From Betaproteobacteria bacterium UBA5216 (GTDB lineage Bacteria; Pseudomonadota; Gammaproteobacteria; Burkholderiales; SG8-41): a DNA stretch of 51,561 nucleotides. Under the pieces are notes generated by a model, which did not search any database, was not told the origin of the DNA, and saw only the letters and a list, made by a program, of their open reading frames with translations. The stretch covers positions 1 to 51,561 of the forward strand of contig DHVE01000058.1 in the NCBI GenBank assembly GCA_002412495.1. The letters run 5' to 3'. Of this stretch, positions 40,447-48,910 are shown in pieces. Numbering within the stretch: the first letter of the stretch is position 1; each line of letters begins with the position of its first letter. Position numbers and translations under genes: made by a program.

Positions 40447-41841
40447 TCACTGATTCGGCATCAGCAGCGCCATCAGCGGCGCGACATTCGGTGCGGCTTC
40501 GAATCCGTCGATCGCCGCCAGCAGCGGTTCAACCGCGTCTTCGTGCAGCACGCGCCGCGCGCAACTGCGAAACTTGTCGCGCATGCGCGCCTCGGGAATT
40601 GCATTCTGCGCGGTGCGTCCCAGTGCGCGTTCGACGTGCGATACCAGCACGCGGCCATCGGTCAGCGTGACGCGCACTTCCGCGCCCGCGTTGTTGCCCT
40701 CGGGAAACTGTCCCGGCTGGTGCACATCCGAATGCACTTTCGCCACCAGCGCGCGCACCTGAGGATCGAGATACGCATCACCCTCGAAATGTTCAAACAC
40801 CGCGCCGCCGCTCACCAGCGCGCGCGCCACGCAATACTGCACGCTGAATTTGGCATCCAGCGCGGTTTGCGGATCGGGCCGGTTGGTATGCGCAAGGCGG
40901 CGCGCGGGCGTGTAGGTTTCAATACGTGTGACCTGTTCGGGTTTCAAGGCGTGGTGTTCGCGTAAATCCAGCACCGCGTCAATCGCCGCATGCGTGCTGG
41001 CGCAACACGGGTATTGCTTGTAGCACGCGCCGGGGTTGACGATATCCAATGGCTCGGCCCATGCATCAAACGCGCGCTCGATATCAAAATGACCAGGGCC
41101 GTTATACAAATTAAAAAACCCCTGCTTGTGTTCAAACGCTTGATCGTTCGCGGTGAATCCTTTACGCGCCAGCAGCGCGGCCATCAAGCCGGCGCGCGCG
41201 CACTGGCCCGAATGAAACGGTTTGGTCATGGTGCCGAAATTTGCCTTGGTGCCCGACGCCAGCGAGGTGGCTATCGACAGCGCCGTCGCGGTTTGCGCCA
41301 CGTCCAGCCGCAGCAGGCGCGCGCATGCCGCCGCCACGGCAAACACCCCCAGTGTGGAGGTCGGATGCCAGCCGATTTCGTAGTGATGCATGTTGACCGC
41401 GCGACCGATGCGCGCGCCGGCCTCGAAGCCCAGCACATGCGCGCACAACACGTCCCGGCCGCTGGCGCCCGACATTTCCGCCGCCGCCAGCAATGCCGGA
41501 ATCATGGTTGCCGACGCGTGGCCGAACATGGTGTTGGTGGCATTGTCGTAATCGAGCGCATGCGCGGCGGTGCCGTTGATCAGCGCCGCATCCAGCGCGC
41601 TCACGCGACGCCGCGTGCCGATGATCACGCTGGGCCCCGCCGCATCATCCGCAAGGGTTGCCTCGGTGGCGATGCGGGCGCAATCTTCGATGGCGCCCGC
41701 GAGCGTGACACCCAGCGTATCGAGCAAACCGATCTTGCTCCAGTATATGGATTGCGTGGGCAGCGCGTCATCGCGTGTCGCGGCGATCAAGGTGGCAAGC
41801 TGGAGGGCGACGCTTGGCATTGTGGCAGTACTGGAAGCCAT
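40447..41841 (-). CDS. MmgE/PrpD-family protein (upstream tandem copy)
   Basis: 464-residue paralogue of the next gene. Distinctive segments are KIGLLDTLGVTLAGAIEDCARIA, INGTAAHALDYDNATNTMFGHASATMIPALLAAAE, GTKANFGTMTKPFHSGQCARAGLMAALLARKG, then NPGACYKQYPCCASTHAAIDA and DAKFSVQYCVARALVSGG. The HALDYDN and KPFHSGQ signatures are common in the MmgE/PrpD subgroup containing cis-aconitate decarboxylase-like and iminodisuccinate-epimerase-like enzymes. Start at 41841 with no strong ribosome site. It is the first gene of the minus-strand run 41841-37895 and is divergent from the TcuA-like gene across 177 nt. Confidence 0.9.
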   Translation of the reverse strand: MASSTATMPSVALQLATLIAATRDDALPTQSIYWSKIGLLDTLGVTLAGAIEDCARIATEATLADDAAGPSVIIGTRRRVSALDAALINGTAAHALDYDNATNTMFGHASATMIPALLAAAEMSGASGRDVLCAHVLGFEAGARIGRAVNMHHYEIGWHPTSTLGVFAVAAACARLLRLDVAQTATALSIATSLASGTKANFGTMTKPFHSGQCARAGLMAALLARKGFTANDQAFEHKQGFFNLYNGPGHFDIERAFDAWAEPLDIVNPGACYKQYPCCASTHAAIDAVLDLREHHALKPEQVTRIETYTPARRLAHTNRPDPQTALDAKFSVQYCVARALVSGGAVFEHFEGDAYLDPQVRALVAKVHSDVHQPGQFPEGNNAGAEVRVTLTDGRVLVSHVERALGRTAQNAIPEARMRDKFRSCARRVLHEDAVEPLLAAIDGFEAAPNVAPLMALLMPNQ

Positions 41842-42018
41842 ATCACTAATTGGACAAAGAGAGGAGACGGGATAAACGGCACGAATGTTATAGTAAAATC
41901 ATTGTCGTTTGTTCATTGATCACCGCGCGCATTGAGTGCATGGATTGCATAGAGTGCCTTGCGCCCGTGATCACGCCGCAATTCACATTGTCCACACTGC
42001 TCATTCAGGAACCTATTC
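41842..42018. promoter_or_regulatory. divergent promoter region between MmgE and TcuA genes
   Basis: The only gene-free stretch between the divergent MmgE/PrpD and TcuA-like genes. It is AT-richer than its surroundings and holds the direct repeat GAGTGC (about 41932-41938 and 41950-41956, with ATGGATTGCAT between), a possible activator or repressor site. No promoter boxes are unambiguous. Confidence 0.25.
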
Positions 42019-43506
42019 ATGTCCGACAACATCGTACACTATGACGTCCTAATCGTCGGCTCGGGCAACGCCGCGTGCTCCGCTGCCCACGCCGCCATTG
42101 AAAAAAAGGCGCGCGTCGGCATTCTTGAAAAGGCCTCCAAGGGCAATCGCGGCGGCAACAGCGCACTCACCGGCCACATGCGCTTCGTGTTCAACGGGCT
42201 TGAAGACATCCGCCCGCTGGTCAAGAACACCACCGACGACGAATTGCGCACGCTGCTCGAACGCATGCCGCATCGCACCGAAGCCGAGCTGTGGGACGAG
42301 ATCATGCGCGTCACCAACAACCAGAGCGACGAAGAAATGCTGCAAGTGCATGTCACCGAATCGCTGAACACCATCCACTGGCTGGTGAGCAAAGGCCACG
42401 ACTGGACGCCGGCGGGCGGCTACAAAATGCCCGGCGACAACATCCTGCTGATGAACGGCGGCGGTTATGGTTTGCAGCAACGCAATTTCACGCGGCTGGA
42501 ACAGGACGGCGCGACGTTTCACTACGAAACGTCGGCGCTCGATCTGATCCAGGACGACCGCGGCCACGTCATCGGCGTGGTGGCGCTGACACCCAAGGGC
42601 GTCGTCAAATTCATGGCGAAATCGGTGGTCATGGCGTGCGGCAGCTTTGAAGCCAATCCGGAAATGCGCGCGCGTTACCTCGGACCGGGCTGGGACACCA
42701 TTCACATACGCGGCGTGCCGTTTAACACCGGCGACGGCCTGCGCATGTCACTCAACATCGGCGCCATGCCACACGGCAGTTGGACCACCTGCCATGCCTC
42801 GCCGCAGGATGTGTGTTTGCCGAAGTTCACCATTCCGATTTCTTACACCACCAAAAAGTCCTACGCGCGCTACATGTATCCGTACTCGATCATGGTCAAC
42901 ACCAATGGCGACCGTTTCATCGACGAAGCCGAAGACCTGCGTGGCCGCACCTACGCGCGCATGGGGCGCTCAATACTCGCGCAACCGGGCGGCATCGCGT
43001 TCCAGATTCTTGATTCCAAGGCGCGCAAGATGGACATCTACCCCACCAACTACGACACCGCGACGACCTCCAAGGCCGATACGCTGGAAAAACTCGCCGA
43101 GGAACTGGGCATCAACAACATTCCCAATTTCATCCAGACCGTGCGTAATTACAACGCGGCCATTCAGCCCGGCACGTTTGATCCGGATCGTCACAAGCTA
43201 GACGGCAAGGGCACCGCCGGCCTCACGCCGCGCAAGAGCAACTACTGCCTCTCCATCGAGGAAGGCCCGTTTGAAGGCTTCCCCGTGCGCTGTGGCATGA
43301 CGTTCTGCTTTGGCGGCCTGAAAATCGATCCGGCGAACGCGCAGGTGCAGCATGTCGCGGGGCGTCCGATCGGCGGCTTGTATGCGGCGGGCGAAATGGC
43401 CGGCGGTTTGTGGGTTGGCAACTATGCGTCGGGTTCCGGCATGATGGCGGGCGCGACGTTTGGGCGCATCGCCGGCACGCATGCGGCGGAGGCGGCATTG
43501 CAGTAA
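42019..43506 (+). CDS. TcuA-like FAD-dependent tricarballylate dehydrogenase
   Basis: 495-residue flavoprotein of the fumarate reductase/succinate dehydrogenase FAD-binding family. The N-terminal DVLIVGSGNAACSAA (FAD ADP-binding, residues 9-23) is followed by ILEKASKGNRGGNSALT, the GGNS motif that positions the isoalloxazine. The capping domain carries a substrate Arg/His network, and the C-terminus reads GGLYAAGEMAGGLWVGNYASGSG. The wording is closest to TcuA, which oxidises tricarballylate to cis-aconitate in the cytosol. TcuB, the iron-sulfur/haem protein that reoxidises TcuA, is missing; EtfB and EtfA follow instead. AGGA about 8 nt upstream supports the start. Confidence 0.87.
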   Translation: MSDNIVHYDVLIVGSGNAACSAAHAAIEKKARVGILEKASKGNRGGNSALTGHMRFVFNGLEDIRPLVKNTTDDELRTLLERMPHRTEAELWDEIMRVTNNQSDEEMLQVHVTESLNTIHWLVSKGHDWTPAGGYKMPGDNILLMNGGGYGLQQRNFTRLEQDGATFHYETSALDLIQDDRGHVIGVVALTPKGVVKFMAKSVVMACGSFEANPEMRARYLGPGWDTIHIRGVPFNTGDGLRMSLNIGAMPHGSWTTCHASPQDVCLPKFTIPISYTTKKSYARYMYPYSIMVNTNGDRFIDEAEDLRGRTYARMGRSILAQPGGIAFQILDSKARKMDIYPTNYDTATTSKADTLEKLAEELGINNIPNFIQTVRNYNAAIQPGTFDPDRHKLDGKGTAGLTPRKSNYCLSIEEGPFEGFPVRCGMTFCFGGLKIDPANAQVQHVAGRPIGGLYAAGEMAGGLWVGNYASGSGMMAGATFGRIAGTHAAEAALQ

Positions 43507-43516
43507 CTTAATTGCT

Positions 43517-43540
43517 CCTTCCCCCGCCTGCGGGGGAAGG
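43517..43540. repeat. perfect GC-rich hairpin
   Basis: CCTTCCCCCGC (43517-43527), CT, then GCGGGGGAAGG (43530-43540): 11 of 11 pairs. It lies just after the TcuA-like gene. A weaker hairpin of the same kind follows (CCCTCCC at 43584-43590, GGGAGGG at 43606-43612) and its right arm doubles as the Shine-Dalgarno of the EtfB gene. Confidence 0.8.
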
Positions 43541-43622
43541 TTGGGATGGGGGCGCGGTCGTCGCATCATTTCCCCCTCCCCAACCCTCCCCCGCGCTACG
43601 CGCAAGGGAGGGAGCCTGAAAT

Positions 43623-44426
43623 TTGGCCAGGCTAAAATTGAACATCTTCGTCACCGTAAAACAAGTCGCCGACCCCAACATTCCGCCGAGCCACATCCAG
43701 CTCGACGACTCGGCCAAGCGCATCATCTCGCCGTTCGGCATTCCGCCGGTGATGAACGGCTACGACGCCAACGCGCTGGAAGAAGCGCTGCGGCTGCGTG
43801 AAAAACACAATGGCAAGATCACCGCGATCACGCTCGGCGAAGAATCCAGCCGTGACGTATTAAAGCGCGCCGTCGCGATGGGCGCGAATACCGCCGTGCT
43901 GCTCTCCGACCCGGAGTGGACGCATGCCGACGGCGCCGCCATCGGTCAATTAATTGCCGCGGGCATCAAGAAGTCCGGCCCGTTTGATTTGGTGCTGTGC
44001 GGCCGCCAGGCATCCGACACCGACGGCGGACAGGTGCTGCACTGGATCGCGCGTCATCTGGACATCCCCGTCATTACGCCGGTCGTAAAAATCGAAGCAG
44101 TCGAGGGCGACTCGATCACGGTTCAGCGGCTCACCGAGGACGGCGTGCAGCGGCTCAAGGTTAAACTGCCCGCGTTGCTCGGCGTATCCAGCGAAATGAA
44201 TGAACCGCGCTTGCCGTCGATGCGCGGCCTGATGGGCGCCGGGCGCGCGATGATCTCCGCGTGGAAGAAAAAGGATCTCGCGGTGGAATTGTCCGCGCCC
44301 CGTGTTGAATTGCGCAAGCTTGCGATACAAATCCGCGAAGGCAAGGCCGAAATGATCGCCGGCAAGACGGGCGCGGAACAAGGTGCGGCGCTCGCCGACA
44401 AATTGCGCGAAAAAGGAATCATCTGA
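43623..44426 (+). CDS. etfB: electron transfer flavoprotein subunit beta
   Basis: 267-residue ETF beta subunit (FixA family). The opening is KLNIFVTVKQVADPN, then MNGYDANALEEALRLREKHNG and ITLGEESSRDVLKRAVAMGA, where AMP/FAD is held. GRQASDTDGGQVLHWIARHLDIP is the signature loop of the family. With EtfA it forms the soluble FAD heterodimer that carries electrons from dehydrogenases to ETF:quinone oxidoreductase. A TTG at 43623 with GGGAGGGAG 8 nt upstream is one start; a TTG at 43638 gives the more typical MNIFVTVK. The order TcuA-like, EtfB, EtfA suggests that the flavin dehydrogenase uses this ETF. It overlaps EtfA by one base (TGATG). Confidence 0.93.
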   Translation: MARLKLNIFVTVKQVADPNIPPSHIQLDDSAKRIISPFGIPPVMNGYDANALEEALRLREKHNGKITAITLGEESSRDVLKRAVAMGANTAVLLSDPEWTHADGAAIGQLIAAGIKKSGPFDLVLCGRQASDTDGGQVLHWIARHLDIPVITPVVKIEAVEGDSITVQRLTEDGVQRLKVKLPALLGVSSEMNEPRLPSMRGLMGAGRAMISAWKKKDLAVELSAPRVELRKLAIQIREGKAEMIAGKTGAEQGAALADKLREKGII

Positions 44427-45424
44427 TGCCCGGCATACTGGTCATAGGCGAAATCTCGGGCGGCCGGTTGCTGCCCGCGTCACTGGAAGCCGCCGCCACG
44501 GGCGCGGCGCTGGCGAAATCATTCGGCGAACCGTTGTACGGCGCGCTTATGGGTCAGGCAGGTAATGTGTTGAATGGCGCGACTGAAGCGTTTGCCGCTG
44601 GATTCGCAACACTTTATGTTGTCGAGCACGCGTCATTGCAAAACTATACCGCGCACGCACACAACGGGGCCGCGCAAGCCGTGGTCAGCGCCTGCAAGCC
44701 TTCCGTATTGATGGCCCCGCACACCTTGCGCGCGCGCGAATGGGCGCCCAGTCTCGCGGCCGCGCTCGATACCGGACTGGTGCTGGATTGCACCGGCCTC
44801 GCCACGGGCGGTCCGGATGGCGCCGATCTCGTGGCACTCAAGCCCGTACTTGGCGGTGGTGTGGTGGCCGAATTCGTGGTGCGCGGCACGCCAACAGCGC
44901 CCCGCATGATCACGCTGCGCAGCGGCGCCAGTGCGCGCGCGGAATCCGCGCCGAACACCCAAGTCGAACGCGTCGCGTTTGAACCCGCCAGCAACGATCG
45001 CGTTGTTTTGCTGGAAGAGATTGCCGCGCAGGCGAGCAGCGGCCCGAAGGTTTCGGACGCCAAAATCGTTGTCTCCGGCGGCCGCGGCCTCGGCGGTCCC
45101 GACAACTGGCACTACATCGAAGAAGCCGCCGCCGCACTGGGCGCCGCAGTGGGCTGTTCGCGGCCCGTGGCGGATTCCGGCTGGGTGAACTCCTCGCATC
45201 AAGTGGGCTTGAGCGGCAACAGCGTCAACGCGGAACTCTACATGGCGGTGGGCATCTCGGGCGCGGTGCAACACCTCGCGGGCATCAACAGTTCCGCGGT
45301 TGTCGCGGCGATCAACACCGACGCGCAGGCCGATATTTTTACGCGCGCCAACTACGGCGTGGCGGGGGATTACAAGGAAGTGCTGCCCGCATTTGTGGAA
45401 CGGGTGCGGCAACTCAAGGCTTGA
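44426..45424 (+). CDS. etfA: electron transfer flavoprotein subunit alpha
   Basis: 332-residue ETF alpha subunit (FixB family). The N-terminal half (residues 1 to about 190) is the ETF Rossmann-like domain. The C-terminal half is the FAD domain with VVSGGRGLGGPDNW (FAD pyrophosphate), SRPVADSGWVNSSHQVGLSG and YMAVGISGAVQHLAGI. NTDAQADIFTRANYGVAGDYKEVLPAF closes the protein. The start codon overlaps the etfB stop, so translation is coupled. As only a single pair is seen here, it is likely specific to the adjacent dehydrogenase or shared with other flavin dehydrogenases of the cell. Confidence 0.94.
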   Translation: MPGILVIGEISGGRLLPASLEAAATGAALAKSFGEPLYGALMGQAGNVLNGATEAFAAGFATLYVVEHASLQNYTAHAHNGAAQAVVSACKPSVLMAPHTLRAREWAPSLAAALDTGLVLDCTGLATGGPDGADLVALKPVLGGGVVAEFVVRGTPTAPRMITLRSGASARAESAPNTQVERVAFEPASNDRVVLLEEIAAQASSGPKVSDAKIVVSGGRGLGGPDNWHYIEEAAAALGAAVGCSRPVADSGWVNSSHQVGLSGNSVNAELYMAVGISGAVQHLAGINSSAVVAAINTDAQADIFTRANYGVAGDYKEVLPAFVERVRQLKA

Positions 45425-45490
45425 ACGGCTGTTGCGTTCCGGATGCAGGGCCGCATGCGATATAGTGCGGCAACGTCTATTTCAGGAGCT

Positions 45491-46531
45491 ATGGCCGTGA
45501 ATTCACATCGGTTCTGTCGCACAATGGCTGGCCGGATTATTACGGCGATTGCCGTTTGCTGCGCCGCCATCACGATGCACGCCACCGCACAATCAACGAC
45601 AGCGCGCGCAACAACACCAGCCGCCAGCGCAGACCCCGTCGTCGAACGTTCGGTGACGCAGGGCCGGGCCAAGATCGTGATCGAGAATCTTTATCGCTGC
45701 CCCGAGAAAGTAAACAACCATCGCATCAGCGCGGTGGGCACCATCACTTCGACTGACGGCAAGGTTTGGACGGTTCCCGCCGAAACCGTGTATCAGACCG
45801 GACCCAAGGGCGCCGATCTCTACAACGATTGCAATCGAATCTCGCCCAAAAGCTCGAAGGAGGTTTCCGACGCCAACGTGCCGGTGGTGGTGATCGACGC
45901 GGACGGCGAAGTGATCACCGGACACATCGTTGTCGATAATTATTTCGAGTTGTATGTGAACGGAAAACTGATCGCGGTGGATGCCATTCCATTCACGCCG
46001 TTTAACTCCGTCACCGTCAAATTCAAGGTCAAGAAGCCGTACACCTACGCGCTCAAGCTCGTTGATTGGGAAGAAAATCTCGGATTGGGTACGGAGCTTG
46101 GCGTCACTGGCGGCAATTTTCACCAGGGTGATGGCGGCTTTATCGCGCGCTTCAGCGACGGCACCGTCACCGACAGTTCATGGAAGGCGCAGTCCTTCTA
46201 CATCGCGCCACTGGCCAACCCCGACGCCGTGGTCGAAAAAGCCGGCCTGCACTTCACGCCCACGCTGGGACGCATACATCCCGGCGCGCCCAAGCCGCCG
46301 TGCGAAGACCGCTGTTTCGCCGTGCACTATCCGCTGCCCAAGAACTGGGCCGCGCCCAACTTCGACGATTCGAAATGGCCGCGCGCGTTTGAATACACCG
46401 ATCAGGATGTCGGCGTCACTTCACTGCGGGCCTACACGAATTTTCCCGATCTATTCAAGGGCGCACGCTGGATCTGGTCGTTTAATCTGGTGTTCGACAA
46501 TCTGGTGATCGCCCGAAAAACCGTACGCTGA
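45491..46531 (+). CDS. secreted protein of unknown function
   Basis: 346-residue exported protein. The signal peptide (MAVNSHRFCRTMAGRII, then TAIAVCCAAITMHATAQ) runs to about residue 33, followed by a Thr/Ala-rich linker. The mature part is mostly beta strands with Cys pairs (LYRCPEKVNNH, NDCNRISP, PPCEDRC), probably disulfides. It ends with GARWIWSFNLVFDNLVIARKTVR, which resembles the last strands of galactose-binding-like (jelly-roll) domains. I do not recognise the family. AGGAG at 45484-45488 lies 2 nt from the ATG at 45491; a GTG at 45497 has better spacing and is a possible start. It follows EtfA by 66 nt. Confidence 0.75.
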   Translation: MAVNSHRFCRTMAGRIITAIAVCCAAITMHATAQSTTARATTPAASADPVVERSVTQGRAKIVIENLYRCPEKVNNHRISAVGTITSTDGKVWTVPAETVYQTGPKGADLYNDCNRISPKSSKEVSDANVPVVVIDADGEVITGHIVVDNYFELYVNGKLIAVDAIPFTPFNSVTVKFKVKKPYTYALKLVDWEENLGLGTELGVTGGNFHQGDGGFIARFSDGTVTDSSWKAQSFYIAPLANPDAVVEKAGLHFTPTLGRIHPGAPKPPCEDRCFAVHYPLPKNWAAPNFDDSKWPRAFEYTDQDVGVTSLRAYTNFPDLFKGARWIWSFNLVFDNLVIARKTVR

Positions 46532-46626
46532 CACGCATTACGCCGGGTTATGCAACACTATGAAACAATGACCCCCGCGAACAACAGAACGCCCCATTCA
46601 GAAACGTAACCCTGGGAGATAGCCTC

Positions 46627-48339
46627 ATGTACGATCTCGTCATTCGTAACGGCACAGTGGTCGATGGCACCGGACTGCCCCGGTATCGCGCCGATGTCGG
46701 CATCACCGGGGACCGCATCGCGGCCATCGGGCGCATCGCGGAACGCGGCAAGGAAGAAATCGACGCCACCGGCCAGGTGGTGACGCCGGGCTTCATCGAC
46801 GGACACACGCACATGGATGCCCAGGTATTTTGGGATCCGCTGGGAAGCTGCTCGTGCTGGCACGGCGTTACCACCGCGGTCATGGGCAACTGCGGATTTA
46901 CCCTCGCGCCCGGCTCGGCCGCGCAGCGCGACATGATTGTTGCCAACATTGCCCGCGCGGAAGACATATCCGCCGATGCGATGGCCGCCGCGATCCGCTG
47001 GGACTGGACCTCGTTCCGCGAATACATGGCGGTTGTCGACAAACTGCCGAAGACCATCAACTATGCCGCAAACATCGGGCACTCCGCGCTGCGCACGCAT
47101 GTCATGGGCGCGCGTGCGTTTGAAGAGAAAGCCAACCACGATGATCTTGGGGCGATGGAACACGAAATGCTCGACGCGCTCGACGCGGGCGCCATCGGAT
47201 TCTCCAGTTCGCGTTCCACCGGCCACAAGCTGCCGGAGCCGGACAACCGGCCCGTCGCTTCTGTGCATGCCTCGTGGGAGGAAATGAGCCAACTGGTCTG
47301 CACCATGGGCAAAACGGGCCGCGGCATTTTCGAATTGTCGCGCGAAAGAGAAGCACGCTCGCCCGATCCGGCGGTGCGCAAGGCCGCCAATGACAAGTTG
47401 CTCGATCTCGCCGTCAAGAGCGGCGTGCCCATCACGTTCGGCATACCGGCGGGCAGTCCCGGCGCGCTGGATACGCTGACGCTGCTGGACGACACTGCCG
47501 CGGCGGGCGGCCGCATGTTCGGTCAAACCCACACGCGCGGCATTTCGCATGTGCTGTCGTTCAAGGGCCGCTTGCAGTTCGATGATTTCCCTGAATGGGC
47601 GCGCGTGCGTGCGTTGCCGGAGGCGGAACAACGCAAGGTCTTCAGCAATCCACAGGAACGCAAACGTCTCGTCGAGGCCACCCATAAAGGCGTTTACCGC
47701 ACCGGCGGCGGCGAACCGCGCAAACCCAACTACGAAAACATGTACGTGGTGTACAGCGCGGTATCGCGCAACCCGACCGTTGCGCAACTGGCGGCGCAGC
47801 GCAACGTCGATCCGGTGGAAGTGATGATGGATCTCGCGCTGGAAAGCAACTTCAACCAGTTGTTCATGCAGTTTGACATCACCACCGTGCCCAAGGACGA
47901 CGCCGAAGCGCTGGCGACCTTGCGGCACCCGCGCACGGTGATGACGTTTTCAGACTCCGGCGCGCACGTAAGCCTGATCATGGATTCATCCATCCACACG
48001 CATCTGCTTTCCTATTGGGTGCGCGAGCGCAATGCCTTCTCGCTGGAAGAAGGCGTGAAAATGATTACCCTTACGCCCGCCATCGCATGGGGGTTCACCG
48101 ACCGCGGCCTGCTGCGACAGGGCTGCATCGCGGATATCAATGTGTTCGATCCCGCGACGGTCGCGCCAGAGATTCCGACCATCGAGCATGACCTGCCCGC
48201 CGGCGGACGCCGGCTCAAGCAAAAATCCGCCGGCATCATGGCCACCGTCATCGCAGGCAAGGTGGCGTTCAAGAACGGCGAGCACACCGGCGCGTTGGGC
48301 GGAAAACTGCTGCGCGCATCGGCCGCTGGCGTGCGCTGA
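46627..48339 (+). CDS. N-acyl-D-amino-acid deacylase / D-aminoacylase family amidohydrolase
   Basis: 570-residue amidohydrolase-superfamily protein. The N-terminal beta domain (MYDLVIRNGTVVDGTG) precedes the barrel, with the metal-binding HxH in DGHTHMDAQ (60-62), the Cys of the D-aminoacylase centre in MGNCGF (C89), later His in QTHTRGISH and the catalytic Asp in TFSDSGAHVSL. GLLRQGCIADINVFDP is the typical C-terminal turn of the small beta domain. It removes acyl groups from N-acyl-D-amino acids or related compounds; urease-like lysine carboxylation is not needed in this branch. GGGAG 8 nt upstream supports the start. It is the last gene of the plus-strand run and converges with the LeuD-like gene. 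Confidence 0.92.
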   Translation: MYDLVIRNGTVVDGTGLPRYRADVGITGDRIAAIGRIAERGKEEIDATGQVVTPGFIDGHTHMDAQVFWDPLGSCSCWHGVTTAVMGNCGFTLAPGSAAQRDMIVANIARAEDISADAMAAAIRWDWTSFREYMAVVDKLPKTINYAANIGHSALRTHVMGARAFEEKANHDDLGAMEHEMLDALDAGAIGFSSSRSTGHKLPEPDNRPVASVHASWEEMSQLVCTMGKTGRGIFELSREREARSPDPAVRKAANDKLLDLAVKSGVPITFGIPAGSPGALDTLTLLDDTAAAGGRMFGQTHTRGISHVLSFKGRLQFDDFPEWARVRALPEAEQRKVFSNPQERKRLVEATHKGVYRTGGGEPRKPNYENMYVVYSAVSRNPTVAQLAAQRNVDPVEVMMDLALESNFNQLFMQFDITTVPKDDAEALATLRHPRTVMTFSDSGAHVSLIMDSSIHTHLLSYWVRERNAFSLEEGVKMITLTPAIAWGFTDRGLLRQGCIADINVFDPATVAPEIPTIEHDLPAGGRRLKQKSAGIMATVIAGKVAFKNGEHTGALGGKLLRASAAGVR

Positions 48340-48363
48340 GCGCGTACTGCAACGCCGCCCGCA

Positions 48364-48873
48364 CTACCCGCGCGCGGCGGCGTCGCGTTTCAATTGCGCC
48401 TTGATGTAGGGTATCTCTCCACCCACCTCGATCATTTCCCGCAAGAAATCCGGCAGGCGGTCGCCATCCATGGACTTGCCGGTGGTGAGATTGCTGATTC
48501 GCCCCGTCACCGCATCGAGTTCGATGCGATCTCCGGTACTGGTGAAATCGAGTATGCCGGGACACGCATTCACCAGCAGGCCCGCGCTGATGCTGCTGCG
48601 AAAGAAAATGCGCCCGAACGATTCCGCCACAACAGCAGCAATGCCCAGCGCCTGCAACGTCAAATGCACCGGCGTTGACGAGCCGCAGCCAAAATTTCGG
48701 CCGACCACCAACAGGTCGCCCGGCTTCACCTTCGCGGCAAACGACGGATCCAGCGTTTCCAGGCAGCGCAGCGCCTGCTCCTTGATTGGCAGATGCGCGT
48801 AGTTCTTGCGGCGAATCTGGTCGGTGTTGATATCGTCCTGCGGAAACTTCCAGACGGTTCCGGTTACTTTCAT
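48364..48873 (-). CDS. LeuD-like hydro-lyase small subunit
   Basis: 169-residue swivelling-domain subunit of the aconitase superfamily (3-isopropylmalate dehydratase small subunit type). Landmarks are DDINTDQIRRKNY, LLVVGRNFGCGSS (58-66) and ESFGRIFFRSSISAGLLVNAC. The residues after GCGSS, which in LeuD read REHA and bind the substrate's gamma-carboxylate, are TPVH here. The substrate is therefore probably not isopropylmalate. The neighbouring large subunit and a Bug receptor suggest that this pair interconverts an imported hydroxy-di- or tricarboxylic acid. It lies 37 nt after the large-subunit gene on the minus strand. Confidence 0.88.
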   Translation of the reverse strand: MKVTGTVWKFPQDDINTDQIRRKNYAHLPIKEQALRCLETLDPSFAAKVKPGDLLVVGRNFGCGSSTPVHLTLQALGIAAVVAESFGRIFFRSSISAGLLVNACPGILDFTSTGDRIELDAVTGRISNLTTGKSMDGDRLPDFLREMIEVGGEIPYIKAQLKRDAAARG

Positions 48874-48910
48874 GATGTTTTCCGATTGAGTGGCCGTGAC
48901 AGATTGCAGA

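Noticed and set aside
46558..47928. 456-residue minus-strand frame opposite the D-aminoacylase
   Set aside because: Shadow. The plus strand carries the amidohydrolase metal and catalytic motifs.
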